A stretch of DNA of 64,000 nucleotides from Thiomicrorhabdus sp033238645 (GTDB taxonomy: Bacteria > Pseudomonadota > Gammaproteobacteria > Thiomicrospirales > Thiomicrospiraceae). Below, piece after piece: positions 35,282-44,044 of the stretch (its first letter is position 1; every line of letters starts with the position of its first letter). Below the pieces are notes generated by a model. That model had not been told where the DNA came from, did not search any database, and worked only from the letters and a program-made list of their open reading frames with translations. The position numbers and the translations under genes are program-made. The stretch is from assembly GCA_033238645.1 (NCBI GenBank), contig BQXR01000008.1, positions 49,265 through 113,264 on the forward strand, written 5' to 3'.

Positions 35282-35285
35282 AAAA
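35268..35285 (+). repeat. C-tract intergenic element, copy 5
   Basis: C9 followed by TGCTTAAAA in the mRNA sense of the Dyp peroxidase gene; forms one arm of the inverted repeat at 35255-35281. Confidence 0.6.
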
Positions 35286-35316
35286 TACCTGCTCAAAACA
35301 TCTAGGTTTCTTTAAC

Positions 35317-36198
35317 TTACTGTAGTGTGTGTTGTTCCGCTTCTACTTCATTAAACAGTGTGTCTACTTCCTCTTTACCGTAACGAATATGGTAATTACA
35401 GATCTCATTGTGAATTACAATCTCACCTTGTTCGTCTAGTACCTTACGCACTTCCTCTTCACCAATCGACTTGAGCATATTATCAACACGATCTTTATCT
35501 TGTGGACACTCGTAGTTGATTTCACGGGCTTCAAATAGCTCAACCAACTCTTCGTGAAAGAGGCGGTGTAATAGTGTCTCAGAATCCAATTCGGTTAACT
35601 CTTCATCTTTAAGGGTGGTACTTAGGTTATGAATGCGATCCCAGCCATCTTCATCTCTGCTATCTGTGTCAGGCATCTTTTGAATAAGTACGCCGCCTAA
35701 TGCGGTCTCTGTTGCAGCTAACCATAGTTTAGAAGGTAACTGCTCAGACCGGCTTAAGAAGTTCTCGCAAGACTCTGTTAAGGTTTCACCCGTACGGTCT
35801 ACATAGGATTGAAAGTGGTGGTTAGTTTGAGAGTTTTCTAGCGTCACCATGATTTTTCCATCACCCAATAGTTGATCGAGTGTGGATTGATCTTCAATGG
35901 TTTGATTGGTTTTAGCGACACCACGGATTTTAAGGTCGTGCGTTACTTCTACTACCAACATGGTGATTGGACCACTGCCTTGAATCTGTAGGGTGATTTT
36001 ACCTGTGTGTTTCATGCCGTTGGCCATAATGACAGAGAAGGCCGTTAGTTCACCGAGTAGTTTTCTGATCGCTGGCGGGTAGTGACGATCTTTTACCATC
36101 GTCTGCCAAGCTTCATTGAGCTGAATCACTTGCCCACGAATATCGAGTTCTTTAAATAGAAATCTTTGAATTGTATTTTCGAACATCTGGTTTTCCAT
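35317..36198 (-). CDS. hslO: Hsp33 chaperone with an altered zinc site
   Basis: A 293-residue homologue of the redox-switched holdase Hsp33 (E. coli 292). The substrate-binding N-domain is normal. In the C-terminal switch the four zinc cysteines of E. coli (232, 234, 265, 268) correspond here to C231, Q233, N264 and C267, in the contexts YECPQDKD and HNEICNYH. Two of the four ligands are therefore missing, so zinc binding and oxidative activation must differ. The start at 36198 follows the lipA stop by one base; ATG 36186 is possible. The much longer open frame overlaps lipA and is not the start. It ends the mre-lip cluster. Confidence 0.88.
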   Translation of the reverse strand: MENQMFENTIQRFLFKELDIRGQVIQLNEAWQTMVKDRHYPPAIRKLLGELTAFSVIMANGMKHTGKITLQIQGSGPITMLVVEVTHDLKIRGVAKTNQTIEDQSTLDQLLGDGKIMVTLENSQTNHHFQSYVDRTGETLTESCENFLSRSEQLPSKLWLAATETALGGVLIQKMPDTDSRDEDGWDRIHNLSTTLKDEELTELDSETLLHRLFHEELVELFEAREINYECPQDKDRVDNMLKSIGEEEVRKVLDEQGEIVIHNEICNYHIRYGKEEVDTLFNEVEAEQHTLQ

Positions 36199-36199
36199 T

Positions 36200-37231
36200 T
36201 TAAAGCTCTGCTGTTTGTGTGTTGCTTGTACTCTGAGAAGAGGCTTGCGCTTGCATATCGGCATGGTAAGAGGAGCGTACCATTGGGCCAGAAGCCACGT
36301 TACTAAAGCCCATTGCATAACCTGCATCTTCTATCTGCTTGAACTCTTCTGGTGTCCAATATTTTTTAACGCCAATATGATAGTCACTGGGTTGTAGGTA
36401 CTGTCCCACGGTCAGCATCTCTACATCATGATCTCGCAAATCTTGCATTACCTGTAGTAGCTCTGGCATGGTTTCCCCTAAACCAACCATTAGGCCTGAT
36501 TTAGTAGTGGTTTGTGGGTTCATTGCTTTAAAACGTTTTAGAAGATCCAAAGAAGATTGATAGTCCGCAGCAGGGCGAGCCTCGTCATAGAGACGGGGTA
36601 CGGTTTCTAAGTTGTGATTGAGAACATCTGGTGGACACTTACTTAGAGTTTCCAAAGCGACGGTTAAGCGGCCTCTAAAATCAGGTACTAGGCTCTCAAT
36701 TTTAGTCTCTGGTGCGGATTCTCGTAGGGCTTTAACACATTGTAAAAAGTGCTGAGAACCCCCATCACGAAGATCATCTCTATCGACTGAGGTAATTACT
36801 ACATAGTTGAGCTTCATCGCTTTAACCGTTCTGGCCATATGGGCTGGTTCGTCTCTATTGAGTGCTTTAGGGCGACCATGAGTGACATCGCAGAACGGAC
36901 ATTTACGCGTGCAGATATCACCCATAATCATAAAGGTCGCAGTACCGTGCCCAAAGCATTCGCCTAGGTTTGGGCAAGAGGCCTCTTCACATACACTGTG
37001 CAGACCTTGCTCTCGTAAAATGTTTTTAAGCTCTTTAACACGGTGTATTTCACTCGCTTTAGGCAGCTTAGCTTTGATCCAACGGGGCTTTTTCAGTTTT
37101 TCAGCGGTTGGATCAGGGCGGTGCTTAAGGGACTTGGTTTTGTACTGTCCTTTAGGCATGGCCTCATTACGGGCTTTTAAATTACCGATCTGATCAATGC
37201 TAATTTCTTGAATTTTCGGAGGGTTTGACAT
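36200..37231 (-). CDS. lipA: Lipoyl synthase
   Basis: A radical-SAM enzyme that inserts two sulfurs into protein-bound octanoyl groups. It has the radical-SAM motif CTRKCPFC and the auxiliary-cluster cysteines CEEASCPNLGEC, then the family blocks HNLETVPRLY and KSGLMVGLGE. Length 343 residues (E. coli 321), with a longer N-terminal tail. It is downstream of lipB, the octanoyltransferase that makes its substrate, and overlaps closely with hslO. Confidence 0.95.
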   Translation of the reverse strand: MSNPPKIQEISIDQIGNLKARNEAMPKGQYKTKSLKHRPDPTAEKLKKPRWIKAKLPKASEIHRVKELKNILREQGLHSVCEEASCPNLGECFGHGTATFMIMGDICTRKCPFCDVTHGRPKALNRDEPAHMARTVKAMKLNYVVITSVDRDDLRDGGSQHFLQCVKALRESAPETKIESLVPDFRGRLTVALETLSKCPPDVLNHNLETVPRLYDEARPAADYQSSLDLLKRFKAMNPQTTTKSGLMVGLGETMPELLQVMQDLRDHDVEMLTVGQYLQPSDYHIGVKKYWTPEEFKQIEDAGYAMGFSNVASGPMVRSSYHADMQAQASSQSTSNTQTAEL

Positions 37232-37305
37232 GGGTGTGAGTCACAAGCTTAGTTTTTAATAGCCAGTTATTATAGAGGATAAGTACTTTGTTAGCAGAAA
37301 AGGAT

Positions 37306-37935
37306 TTAGCGGATTGTACTATTTAAGTAATTCTTAATGATCTCACTTAATGCATCCCCTGCTTGATTGAGGCTAGGTGCTTCTGCTGCGGGTAGTAGAG
37401 AGGAGAGCTGTGTCATCTGCATGCTATTCAGGCCACAAGGGTTAATAAACCGGAAAGGTCCAAGGTCCATATCGACATTGAGCGCAAGGCCGTGATAACT
37501 CTTCTGTTTACGGATTTTAAGCCCAAGTGAGGCGATCTTTTGATTCTCTACATAAACCCCTGGTGCATCTGCGCGAGCAACAGCGGTAATATTCAGTTGT
37601 GCTAAGTAGTCAATAATTGAGGTTTCAATGAGGGTGACTAAAGCACGTACACCAGACTTGGCTCTTTTGAGATCAAACAGGATATAGATGATTAACTGCC
37701 CAGGGGCGTGATAGGTGATCTGCCCGCCACGATCAGTCTGTACGATGGGGATACCATGGTCGTTTTGCAGCAGATGCTCTGCTTTACCATTAAGCCCTTG
37801 CGTAAATACGGCAGGGTGTTCCACAATCCACAGTTCATCAGGGGTATCGTCTTGGCGTTGGTCGGTAAAGTCTTGCATGGCTTGCCAAGTAGGTTGGTAC
37901 GGCTGCAAGCCAAGGTTTTTTATGAGAATAGACAT
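37306..37935 (-). CDS. lipB: Octanoyl-[ACP]-protein octanoyltransferase
   Basis: Transfers octanoyl from ACP to lipoyl domains. The catalytic lysine is in ASLGLKIRK and the catalytic cysteine in FINPCGLN. RGGQITYHAPGQL is the family signature. Length 209 residues. No purine-rich ribosome site precedes the ATG at 37935; instead a C7 tract element sits seven to eight bases away, just after the ybeD stop. Translation may depend on coupling from ybeD or on another mechanism. Confidence 0.93.
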   Translation of the reverse strand: MSILIKNLGLQPYQPTWQAMQDFTDQRQDDTPDELWIVEHPAVFTQGLNGKAEHLLQNDHGIPIVQTDRGGQITYHAPGQLIIYILFDLKRAKSGVRALVTLIETSIIDYLAQLNITAVARADAPGVYVENQKIASLGLKIRKQKSYHGLALNVDMDLGPFRFINPCGLNSMQMTQLSSLLPAAEAPSLNQAGDALSEIIKNYLNSTIR

Positions 37936-37950
37936 TTTGAATAGGGGGGG
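37935..37950 (-). repeat. C-tract intergenic element, copy 6
   Basis: On the reverse strand C7 followed by TATTCAAAA; its last base is the A of the lipB ATG. It occupies the place where the ribosome site of lipB would be. Confidence 0.6.
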
Positions 37951-37956
37951 TAACGC

Positions 37957-38241
37957 TTACAGCGTCATTAATACTTCAGGATGCTTTTTCAGGTCACCAT
38001 AAACACTGTGAACTTGTTCAATGCAGGTTGCCCAGATGGTGACATTGACTGAGATAAACTTAGCACCTTTAGAGTTGGTGACCTGAATATTTTCACGTGG
38101 TGTTTTAGGGGCGTGTTTAAGTGAAATTTGATAGACCAACTCAACAAATGTTTCACTGTTTTTGCCCATCGCCTTTAACTTGTAGTCGCAAGGAAACTCA
38201 ATGAGGCTCTCTTTGTCGGGGGTATGTAAATCTGTAGTCAT
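37957..38241 (-). CDS. ybeD: DUF493 family protein YbeD
   Basis: A 94-residue DUF493 protein with the conserved IEFPCDYKLKAMG, YQISLKHAPKT and the alpha-beta pattern ending in VYGDLKKHPEVLMTL. The fold resembles the ACT-like regulatory domain of phosphoglycerate dehydrogenase, and its role is unproven. It commonly sits between dacA and lipB, as here. ATG 38241 with a GAGAA site is used in place of an upstream TTG. Confidence 0.9.
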   Translation of the reverse strand: MTTDLHTPDKESLIEFPCDYKLKAMGKNSETFVELVYQISLKHAPKTPRENIQVTNSKGAKFISVNVTIWATCIEQVHSVYGDLKKHPEVLMTL

Positions 38242-38297
38242 ATTTTTCTCGGTCAAACTAGGTGAGCGGCTCGCTATAATCTGAGCTGTTTAATTAA

Positions 38298-39179
38298 TTA
38301 GGATTGTTCTTTAATAAATACTTGTTTGTGTTCTTGGTAGAAGGCTTTGATCTTGTGCCAAACGGGCCCTGGTTTACCTGTGCCGACCGTTTGTCCATTA
38401 AGCAGAGTGATGGGCAGTGCCTCCTTGGTTGAACTGGATAACCAGATCTCATCGGCAGTGCTTAAGGCTTCTTCGGTAATATCGCGTTCAACCAGTGGAA
38501 TACCATGTGCGCTGGCAATACGTTCAATCATTAAACGCGTAACTCCAGGCAGTAGTTTGTGGCCATTAGGGGGTGTAATAATGGTGCCATCTTTAACTAT
38601 AAACGCATTACTTGCTGTCCCTTCGGTAATAAAGCCATCTCTTGAAATCAGAATGGCATCATCGGCATTTTGTGCTTTAGCGGCTAGCTTCATCATGACA
38701 TTAGGCAGTAGGGTAATTGCCTTAATATCGCACTGTAACCAGCGGATATCTTCCAGCGTAATGACCTTAATACCATTCTCAATAATTGTTTGAGAAACGG
38801 GTTTTAATGGATTGGTATAAGCGTAAACCGTAGGGGTTAAGTTACTATCTGGCAGATGGTCACGTTGCATTTGAATACCACGCGTGACTTGCAGATAGAT
38901 ATACTGATCTTGCCAGTGGCTATGCTTGCCAATTAGCGTGTTCAGGATAGCTAACCACTCATCATCCGACAGTGGATTATTAATACTGACGGACTTAAGG
39001 CTGTTTTTTAAACGGTCTAGGTGCTCTTTGAAACTAAACAACTTTGACTCATAGACGGGGATGACTTCATAAACACCATCACCAAACAGAAAGCCTCTGT
39101 CTTGCGTAGATATTTTAGAGTCAGCCATTGGCATATATTCGCCATTTAAATAGACAGTTTGTTCTGCTGAATTGTCCAT
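38298..39179 (-). CDS. dat: D-amino acid aminotransferase
   Basis: A class IV PLP transaminase of 293 residues, homologous to D-alanine aminotransferase. The N-terminus VYLNGEYMPMADSKIS and DRGFLFGDGVYEV match the Dat group, the PLP lysine is probably that in NVMMKLAAK, and EGTASNAFIV binds the cofactor phosphate. It interconverts D-Ala and D-Glu, supplying peptidoglycan precursors. Its position between dacA and ybeD supports a cell-wall role and argues against a second IlvE. Confidence 0.87.
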   Translation of the reverse strand: MDNSAEQTVYLNGEYMPMADSKISTQDRGFLFGDGVYEVIPVYESKLFSFKEHLDRLKNSLKSVSINNPLSDDEWLAILNTLIGKHSHWQDQYIYLQVTRGIQMQRDHLPDSNLTPTVYAYTNPLKPVSQTIIENGIKVITLEDIRWLQCDIKAITLLPNVMMKLAAKAQNADDAILISRDGFITEGTASNAFIVKDGTIITPPNGHKLLPGVTRLMIERIASAHGIPLVERDITEEALSTADEIWLSSSTKEALPITLLNGQTVGTGKPGPVWHKIKAFYQEHKQVFIKEQS

Positions 39180-39240
39180 ATTTGCTTCCTGTCATGAGTC
39201 GTTATGATTTGTTGCTAGAAAGAGATTAATCCCTAATGAA

Positions 39241-40437
39241 TTAGTCTAAAAAGGTAAACAGGCCTTTAAAGAATAACTTGATCTGATCAAATACTTTCTT
39301 GAAGAATGAACCTTCTTCAATATCAGATAGTGCCACCAAAGGACGTTCTACAATAATCTCGTTGTCTAGAGAGATATGGATAGCACCTAATACTTGCCCC
39401 TTTTGAATGGGTGCAATAATATCTTTTTGAACCGTACTCTCAATGGTGATGTTCTTATACTGGCCGCGTGGAATGGTAATGTATAGATCACTTTGTGTCC
39501 CTACACCGATTAAGTTACGTGTACCTTCCCAAACAACCGCATCATTCAGGTGCTGCTCAGCACTGTAAAGTTTGTGTGTTTCAAAGAAACGGAAACCGTA
39601 GTTTAGTAGTTTTTGTGTCTCTTGAATACGCTTCTTGGCACTATTCGTACCTAGTACAACGCTGATAAGGCGAGTTTTCTCTCTTAGGGCAGAGGCTACT
39701 AGGCAGTAGCCTGCACTCTCGGTATGGCCCGTTTTAAGGCCATCAACGGTTTGATCTTGCCAAAGTAACTTGTTGCGGTTGTATTGGGTAATGCCGTTAA
39801 AAGTAAACTTCTTCTCTGAGTACCACTTGTACTCTTCTGGGAACTTAGTGATTAATGCCTTGGTTAAGATAGCCAGATCGTTTGCGGTGGTATAGTGCTC
39901 TGGGTGTGGTAGACCTGTAGCATTCATGAAGTTGGTGCCAGTCATTCCTAGAGAAGCGGCATATTTATTCATTAACTGAGCAAATACCTCTTCACTACCC
40001 GCAATCATCTCTGCTAAAGCAACACTGGCATCATTACCTGACTGGATGACCATGCCTTTAATGAGGTTCTCAACTGAGACTTGTTTACCCACTTCGATAA
40101 ACATTTTAGAGCCAGGCATCTTCCAAGCTTTCTGGCTGATCGTCACCATATCAGTCATGCTCATATTACCGTTGCTTAACTCATTGATTACCACAAATCC
40201 TGTCATAATTTTAGTTAGACTGGCAGGCTCAACACGCTGATTAGCGTTTTTTTCTGCAAGGACATGGCCGCTGTTAAAATCCATTAATAGAAATGCAGAT
40301 CCCGCGATGGTTGGAGCAGATGGAACAACATGCGGCATAGCAATATTTGGTGTAGGAAGTGTTGCTGCAGAGGCTATGGGTGCGTAACTGCTGATCAAGA
40401 ATACAAAAAGCGCAAGGGTGTGTTTTAGTGTTGGCAT
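39241..40437 (-). CDS. dacA: D-alanyl-D-alanine carboxypeptidase, PBP5/6 type
   Basis: Trims the terminal D-Ala from peptidoglycan stem peptides in the periplasm. A signal peptide covers residues 1-24 (to IASA). Penicillin-binding motifs are S73-LT-K76, S133-G-N135 and K235-T-G237. A PBP5 C-terminal beta domain and a final amphipathic helix (FFKKVFDQIKLFFKGLF) for membrane anchoring follow. Length 398 residues (E. coli 403). It lies between rodA and dat in the elongation cluster. Confidence 0.94.
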   Translation of the reverse strand: MPTLKHTLALFVFLISSYAPIASAATLPTPNIAMPHVVPSAPTIAGSAFLLMDFNSGHVLAEKNANQRVEPASLTKIMTGFVVINELSNGNMSMTDMVTISQKAWKMPGSKMFIEVGKQVSVENLIKGMVIQSGNDASVALAEMIAGSEEVFAQLMNKYAASLGMTGTNFMNATGLPHPEHYTTANDLAILTKALITKFPEEYKWYSEKKFTFNGITQYNRNKLLWQDQTVDGLKTGHTESAGYCLVASALREKTRLISVVLGTNSAKKRIQETQKLLNYGFRFFETHKLYSAEQHLNDAVVWEGTRNLIGVGTQSDLYITIPRGQYKNITIESTVQKDIIAPIQKGQVLGAIHISLDNEIIVERPLVALSDIEEGSFFKKVFDQIKLFFKGLFTFLD

Positions 40438-40553
40438 GGTAGGTTAGATTCTCTATCGCTATAATCAAAAAGTTAATAGCGTAATGTACCATAATTTGGC
40501 TGAAATCTAAATGAACTCGCGATTAAAACCCTTGAGATATTGTCGGATTTAGA

Positions 40554-41681
40554 TCAATCGGTCAGCAGTTTTTTATGGGTGTGAATCGACATGAGTATCC
40601 CAAAACTGATCATCAGTGACACCAAGGAGCTTCCCCCATAACTCATTAGCGGCAAAGGGAGGCCAACAACGGGTAACAGGCCGCTGACCATGCTGATATT
40701 GACAAAGATATAGACGAATAATGTCATCATAAAGCTGGCCGCAATCAGACGGGTAAAGTTATCTTGTGCTTGCGAGGCGATATAGAGACCGCGCGCAATG
40801 ACCAGCAGATACATAAACAGTAAAATAACAACACCAATCAGCCCGAACTCTTCAGCGAGTACGGAGAAGATAAAGTCGGTGGTGCTTTCAGGTAGAAAAT
40901 CTAAATGCGCTTGAGTACTGCCAAGTAAGCCCTTACCATCAATCCCCCCTGAACCGATGGCAATTTTAGATTGGATAATGTGATAACCACTACCTAATGG
41001 ATCGGATTCAGGGTTTATAAACGTCATGACGCGCTGTTTTTGATAAGCGTGCATAAAGTGCCAAGCAACAGGCGCACTTAAAACAGTTGCGGAGATTGAG
41101 GCAATAATGACCTTCCAAGGCAGGCCAGCAAAAAATAGCACAAACAGACCACTCATGGCAATCAGAAGGGAGGTTCCCAAATCTGGTTGTACGACAATAA
41201 GCCCCGCCGTTATCATGATGACAAAAGCCCCAAGTAGTAGGCGTCTTAAGCTGGGCGGGAATTTGCTGTGTGCAAATAGCCACGCGACGGTAATAGGTAG
41301 TGCCAGCTTCATTAACTCAGAGGGTTGGAAGCGAATAGGACCCAAGTTAAGCCAGCGTTGCGCCCCTTTACCGACCTCTCCAAATAGTAGAACGCCAATG
41401 AGCATGAGTATGCCCATTAAAAACAGCCAAGGGGTAAAGATATAAATAATATGTGGTGGAATCTGCGCAAATATGACCATAAGAACCAGAGCAAAGCCGA
41501 TACGAATGGCTTGACGATTCATAACGGCTTGATCACCACCTGATGCGCTGTAGACAATCGCCAAGCTTGCCGCCAGTAAAAGCAGGATACCAAACAGCAG
41601 CCAGGCATCAATATGCAAGCAGAGTAATAGACTTTTGTTTTTTCTGTAAACTTGTTGCTCTTGGTCAATATCTATTTTCAT
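40554..41681 (-). CDS. rodA: Peptidoglycan glycosyltransferase RodA
   Basis: A SEDS polymerase of the elongasome, with about ten membrane helices in 375 residues. Family blocks are FQPSELMKLALP, the long HIIQSKIAIGSGG loop, DFIFSVLAEEFGLIG and PLPLMSYGGSS. It polymerises lipid II with the transpeptidase PBP2, encoded seven bases upstream. Also known as MrdB. Confidence 0.95.
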   Translation of the reverse strand: MKIDIDQEQQVYRKNKSLLLCLHIDAWLLFGILLLLAASLAIVYSASGGDQAVMNRQAIRIGFALVLMVIFAQIPPHIIYIFTPWLFLMGILMLIGVLLFGEVGKGAQRWLNLGPIRFQPSELMKLALPITVAWLFAHSKFPPSLRRLLLGAFVIMITAGLIVVQPDLGTSLLIAMSGLFVLFFAGLPWKVIIASISATVLSAPVAWHFMHAYQKQRVMTFINPESDPLGSGYHIIQSKIAIGSGGIDGKGLLGSTQAHLDFLPESTTDFIFSVLAEEFGLIGVVILLFMYLLVIARGLYIASQAQDNFTRLIAASFMMTLFVYIFVNISMVSGLLPVVGLPLPLMSYGGSSLVSLMISFGILMSIHTHKKLLTD

Positions 41682-41688
41682 AATGGGC

Positions 41689-43521
41689 TTAATCTTTTAA
41701 GTTGTTTAACTGTGATTCAAGGTATCTTGAAACCAGTTTAACGGCAATTGGCGCTGCTATTTTACTCCCACTTCCAGCATTTTCAGCAATGACGGCAATG
41801 GCAATTTTAGGATTATTAACAGGGGCAAAGCCAACAAATAGAGAGTGATCGCGTAGCTTTTCACGAATAGTCTCGGCATCATAGTCACCTGCATTTAAGC
41901 TGTAAACCTGCGCTGTTCCTGTTTTACCTGCCATTTTAAAAGGTAAGTTAGTTGCATATCGGCGAGCCGTGCCTTTTTTACTATGCATTACATTTTGCAT
42001 GGATTTGATGACTTTTTCCCAGTTAGCAATTTTTTTAATCTCTACCTGCTCAAAGGTCTGTTCCTTAGGGTTACGATAGAGGTGAGGCACAATAATTTTA
42101 CCTCGGTTTGCCAGTATTGCTGTCGCTCTAGCAAGTTGTATTGGGGTTGCTAAATTATAACCCTGTCCGATTGAAGAGATGATCGTCTCTCCTCGGTACC
42201 AAGGCTTGCCTTTTTTGGCCATTTTCCATGCTTGAGATGGCAGTATGCCTATTCGTTCACCATAAATATCGATATTTGATGCTTTACCAAAGCCAAAAGG
42301 CGCCATCGTATCGTGGATCTCATCAATACCCATATCTAAACTGAGTTTATAAAAATAGGTATCGCACGATTCAACAATGGCAGTGTTCATATCGACAATG
42401 CCATGGCCTTTTCGTTTCCAGTCACGGTAGCGATGTCCTTTATATTCAAGATAGCCAGGATCAGAAATTTTCTTGTAGGGGGAGATAAAGCCTTGTTCAA
42501 TCGCTCCCAATGCAACAAAGGGCTTAATGGTTGAGCCAGGAGGGTACTGGCCTTTAATAGCACGGTTGAACATTGGACGATTTGGATCGTTACGCAAAAT
42601 ATCATAAGATTTTTGATCAATACCGTCTACAAATAGATTGGGGTCAAAGGTCGGCATACTAACAAAAGCTAGAATTTCACCATTAGTAGGGTCAATCGCC
42701 ACAATACTACCTCTCAATTTACCCATTAGAGACTCTGCATACTTTTGCAGCTCTATATCAATAGAGAGGTGTATATCTTGACCAGTAGTGGCTGGCAGGG
42801 TCTCAAGCTTACGAATTACGCGGCCACGGGCATTGGTCTCTATTTGTTGCAGGCCAGGGGAGCCGTGTAGTAGTGATTCATAGTATTTCTCGATGCCGAG
42901 TTTGCCCATAATATCGGTGCCACGGTAGAGTTTCTCATTGAGTTTTGCTAGCTCTTTGGCATTGATTCGTCCTACATAGCCTAGTGCATGAACAGCAGCA
43001 GCCCCATGTGGATAGGTACGTTTTAGTCTGGCATCAACAGTGACACCAGGGTGCTTATGATTGATGACGGCAAATTTAGCAGCTTGTTCTTCTGTTAAAG
43101 AGAAGGGTAGTGTATAGGTTCTCGAACGGTTACCTTTTTTAAACTTGGCAAAAAAATTATGCAGTCTCTCAGCAGAGATATTGGTGAGAATTTTCTGAGT
43201 GGCTTGTAGGGTTGAATCAATGTTTTTCATCTTCTCTCGGATGAGATGTAGGGTATAAACGGGCTGATTGTCTGCCAGTAAAATGTGATTACGGTCATAG
43301 ATTTTGCCACGAGTAGGTGGAAGGACCTCTACCGAAATACGGTTTCCATCAGCTAAGCCTTTGTAGCGATCATACTCAAGCCACTGCAACTGAAGCATTC
43401 GGCCAATTAAGAACAGAAATAGCAGGACGACAAAACCAAAGGCAAAAAATAGTCGAAACTGAAATTGCTTCTTTTGCGCAAAGTTTTCACTATCACTGTT
43501 AAATTCTAAATGCTCTGACAT
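41689..43521 (-). CDS. mrdA: Penicillin-binding protein 2
   Basis: The class B transpeptidase of the elongasome. One N-terminal helix (residues 23-42) is followed by the pedestal (LPPTRGKIYDRNH) and the transpeptidase domain with S330-TI-K333, SCD in VESCDTYFYK, and KTGTAQ. Length 610 residues (E. coli 633). It is between mreD and rodA, so the whole rod-shape machinery is one cluster here. Confidence 0.95.
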   Translation of the reverse strand: MSEHLEFNSDSENFAQKKQFQFRLFFAFGFVVLLFLFLIGRMLQLQWLEYDRYKGLADGNRISVEVLPPTRGKIYDRNHILLADNQPVYTLHLIREKMKNIDSTLQATQKILTNISAERLHNFFAKFKKGNRSRTYTLPFSLTEEQAAKFAVINHKHPGVTVDARLKRTYPHGAAAVHALGYVGRINAKELAKLNEKLYRGTDIMGKLGIEKYYESLLHGSPGLQQIETNARGRVIRKLETLPATTGQDIHLSIDIELQKYAESLMGKLRGSIVAIDPTNGEILAFVSMPTFDPNLFVDGIDQKSYDILRNDPNRPMFNRAIKGQYPPGSTIKPFVALGAIEQGFISPYKKISDPGYLEYKGHRYRDWKRKGHGIVDMNTAIVESCDTYFYKLSLDMGIDEIHDTMAPFGFGKASNIDIYGERIGILPSQAWKMAKKGKPWYRGETIISSIGQGYNLATPIQLARATAILANRGKIIVPHLYRNPKEQTFEQVEIKKIANWEKVIKSMQNVMHSKKGTARRYATNLPFKMAGKTGTAQVYSLNAGDYDAETIREKLRDHSLFVGFAPVNNPKIAIAVIAENAGSGSKIAAPIAVKLVSRYLESQLNNLKD

Positions 43522-43540
43522 AGGCTCGCCTTACTGTCAG

Positions 43541-44044
43541 CTAGCTGTGGGCAGCGGTATGAGAGAATTTGCCCAGAAAGTAGGACAAAAAAGGCCAAGC
43601 AATCAGGCCAATAGCGGGCATACTCCAATAAGGTACAAAATCACTATTGTCTAACACAGGGCTAAAGAACAGGTAGTTCAGAGACTGATAGACTAGCATA
43701 TAGAGTGAGATTGAGAAGGCTTGCTGCCAAAGAGGGTAGGTTCTAAATCTTAAGCGATGACGAATCATTAAGAAGGTCAGAATGATATAAATGAGTGCGT
43801 GTGCACCTAAGGTTGTTTGGTAGAGCGTATCTGCAAGCACTCCTAGCAGAAGTGCGGTAAAAAGATGTGTTCTATCTATGAAATTAGCACTCCAATAGAG
43901 CAAGACAAGTAGCGTTAAAGGGGGCAGGATCGGTGTTGAATACCCTAGCAGCATCATAGTGTCTAAAATAAAGGCGATAAAGTAGGCGGTAATAATCGTC
44001 CAGCGTACTTGGGATAGGTGGATATGAAATGATTTAGTGGACAT
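43541..44044 (-). CDS. mreD: Rod-shape protein MreD
   Basis: A 167-residue inner-membrane protein with five hydrophobic helices, matching E. coli MreD (162). It bridges MreC to the elongasome. The ATG overlaps the last codons of mreC, which fits tight co-translation. Sequence conservation in this family is low, so the call leans on size, topology and position. Confidence 0.9.
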   Translation of the reverse strand: MSTKSFHIHLSQVRWTIITAYFIAFILDTMMLLGYSTPILPPLTLLVLLYWSANFIDRTHLFTALLLGVLADTLYQTTLGAHALIYIILTFLMIRHRLRFRTYPLWQQAFSISLYMLVYQSLNYLFFSPVLDNSDFVPYWSMPAIGLIAWPFLSYFLGKFSHTAAHS

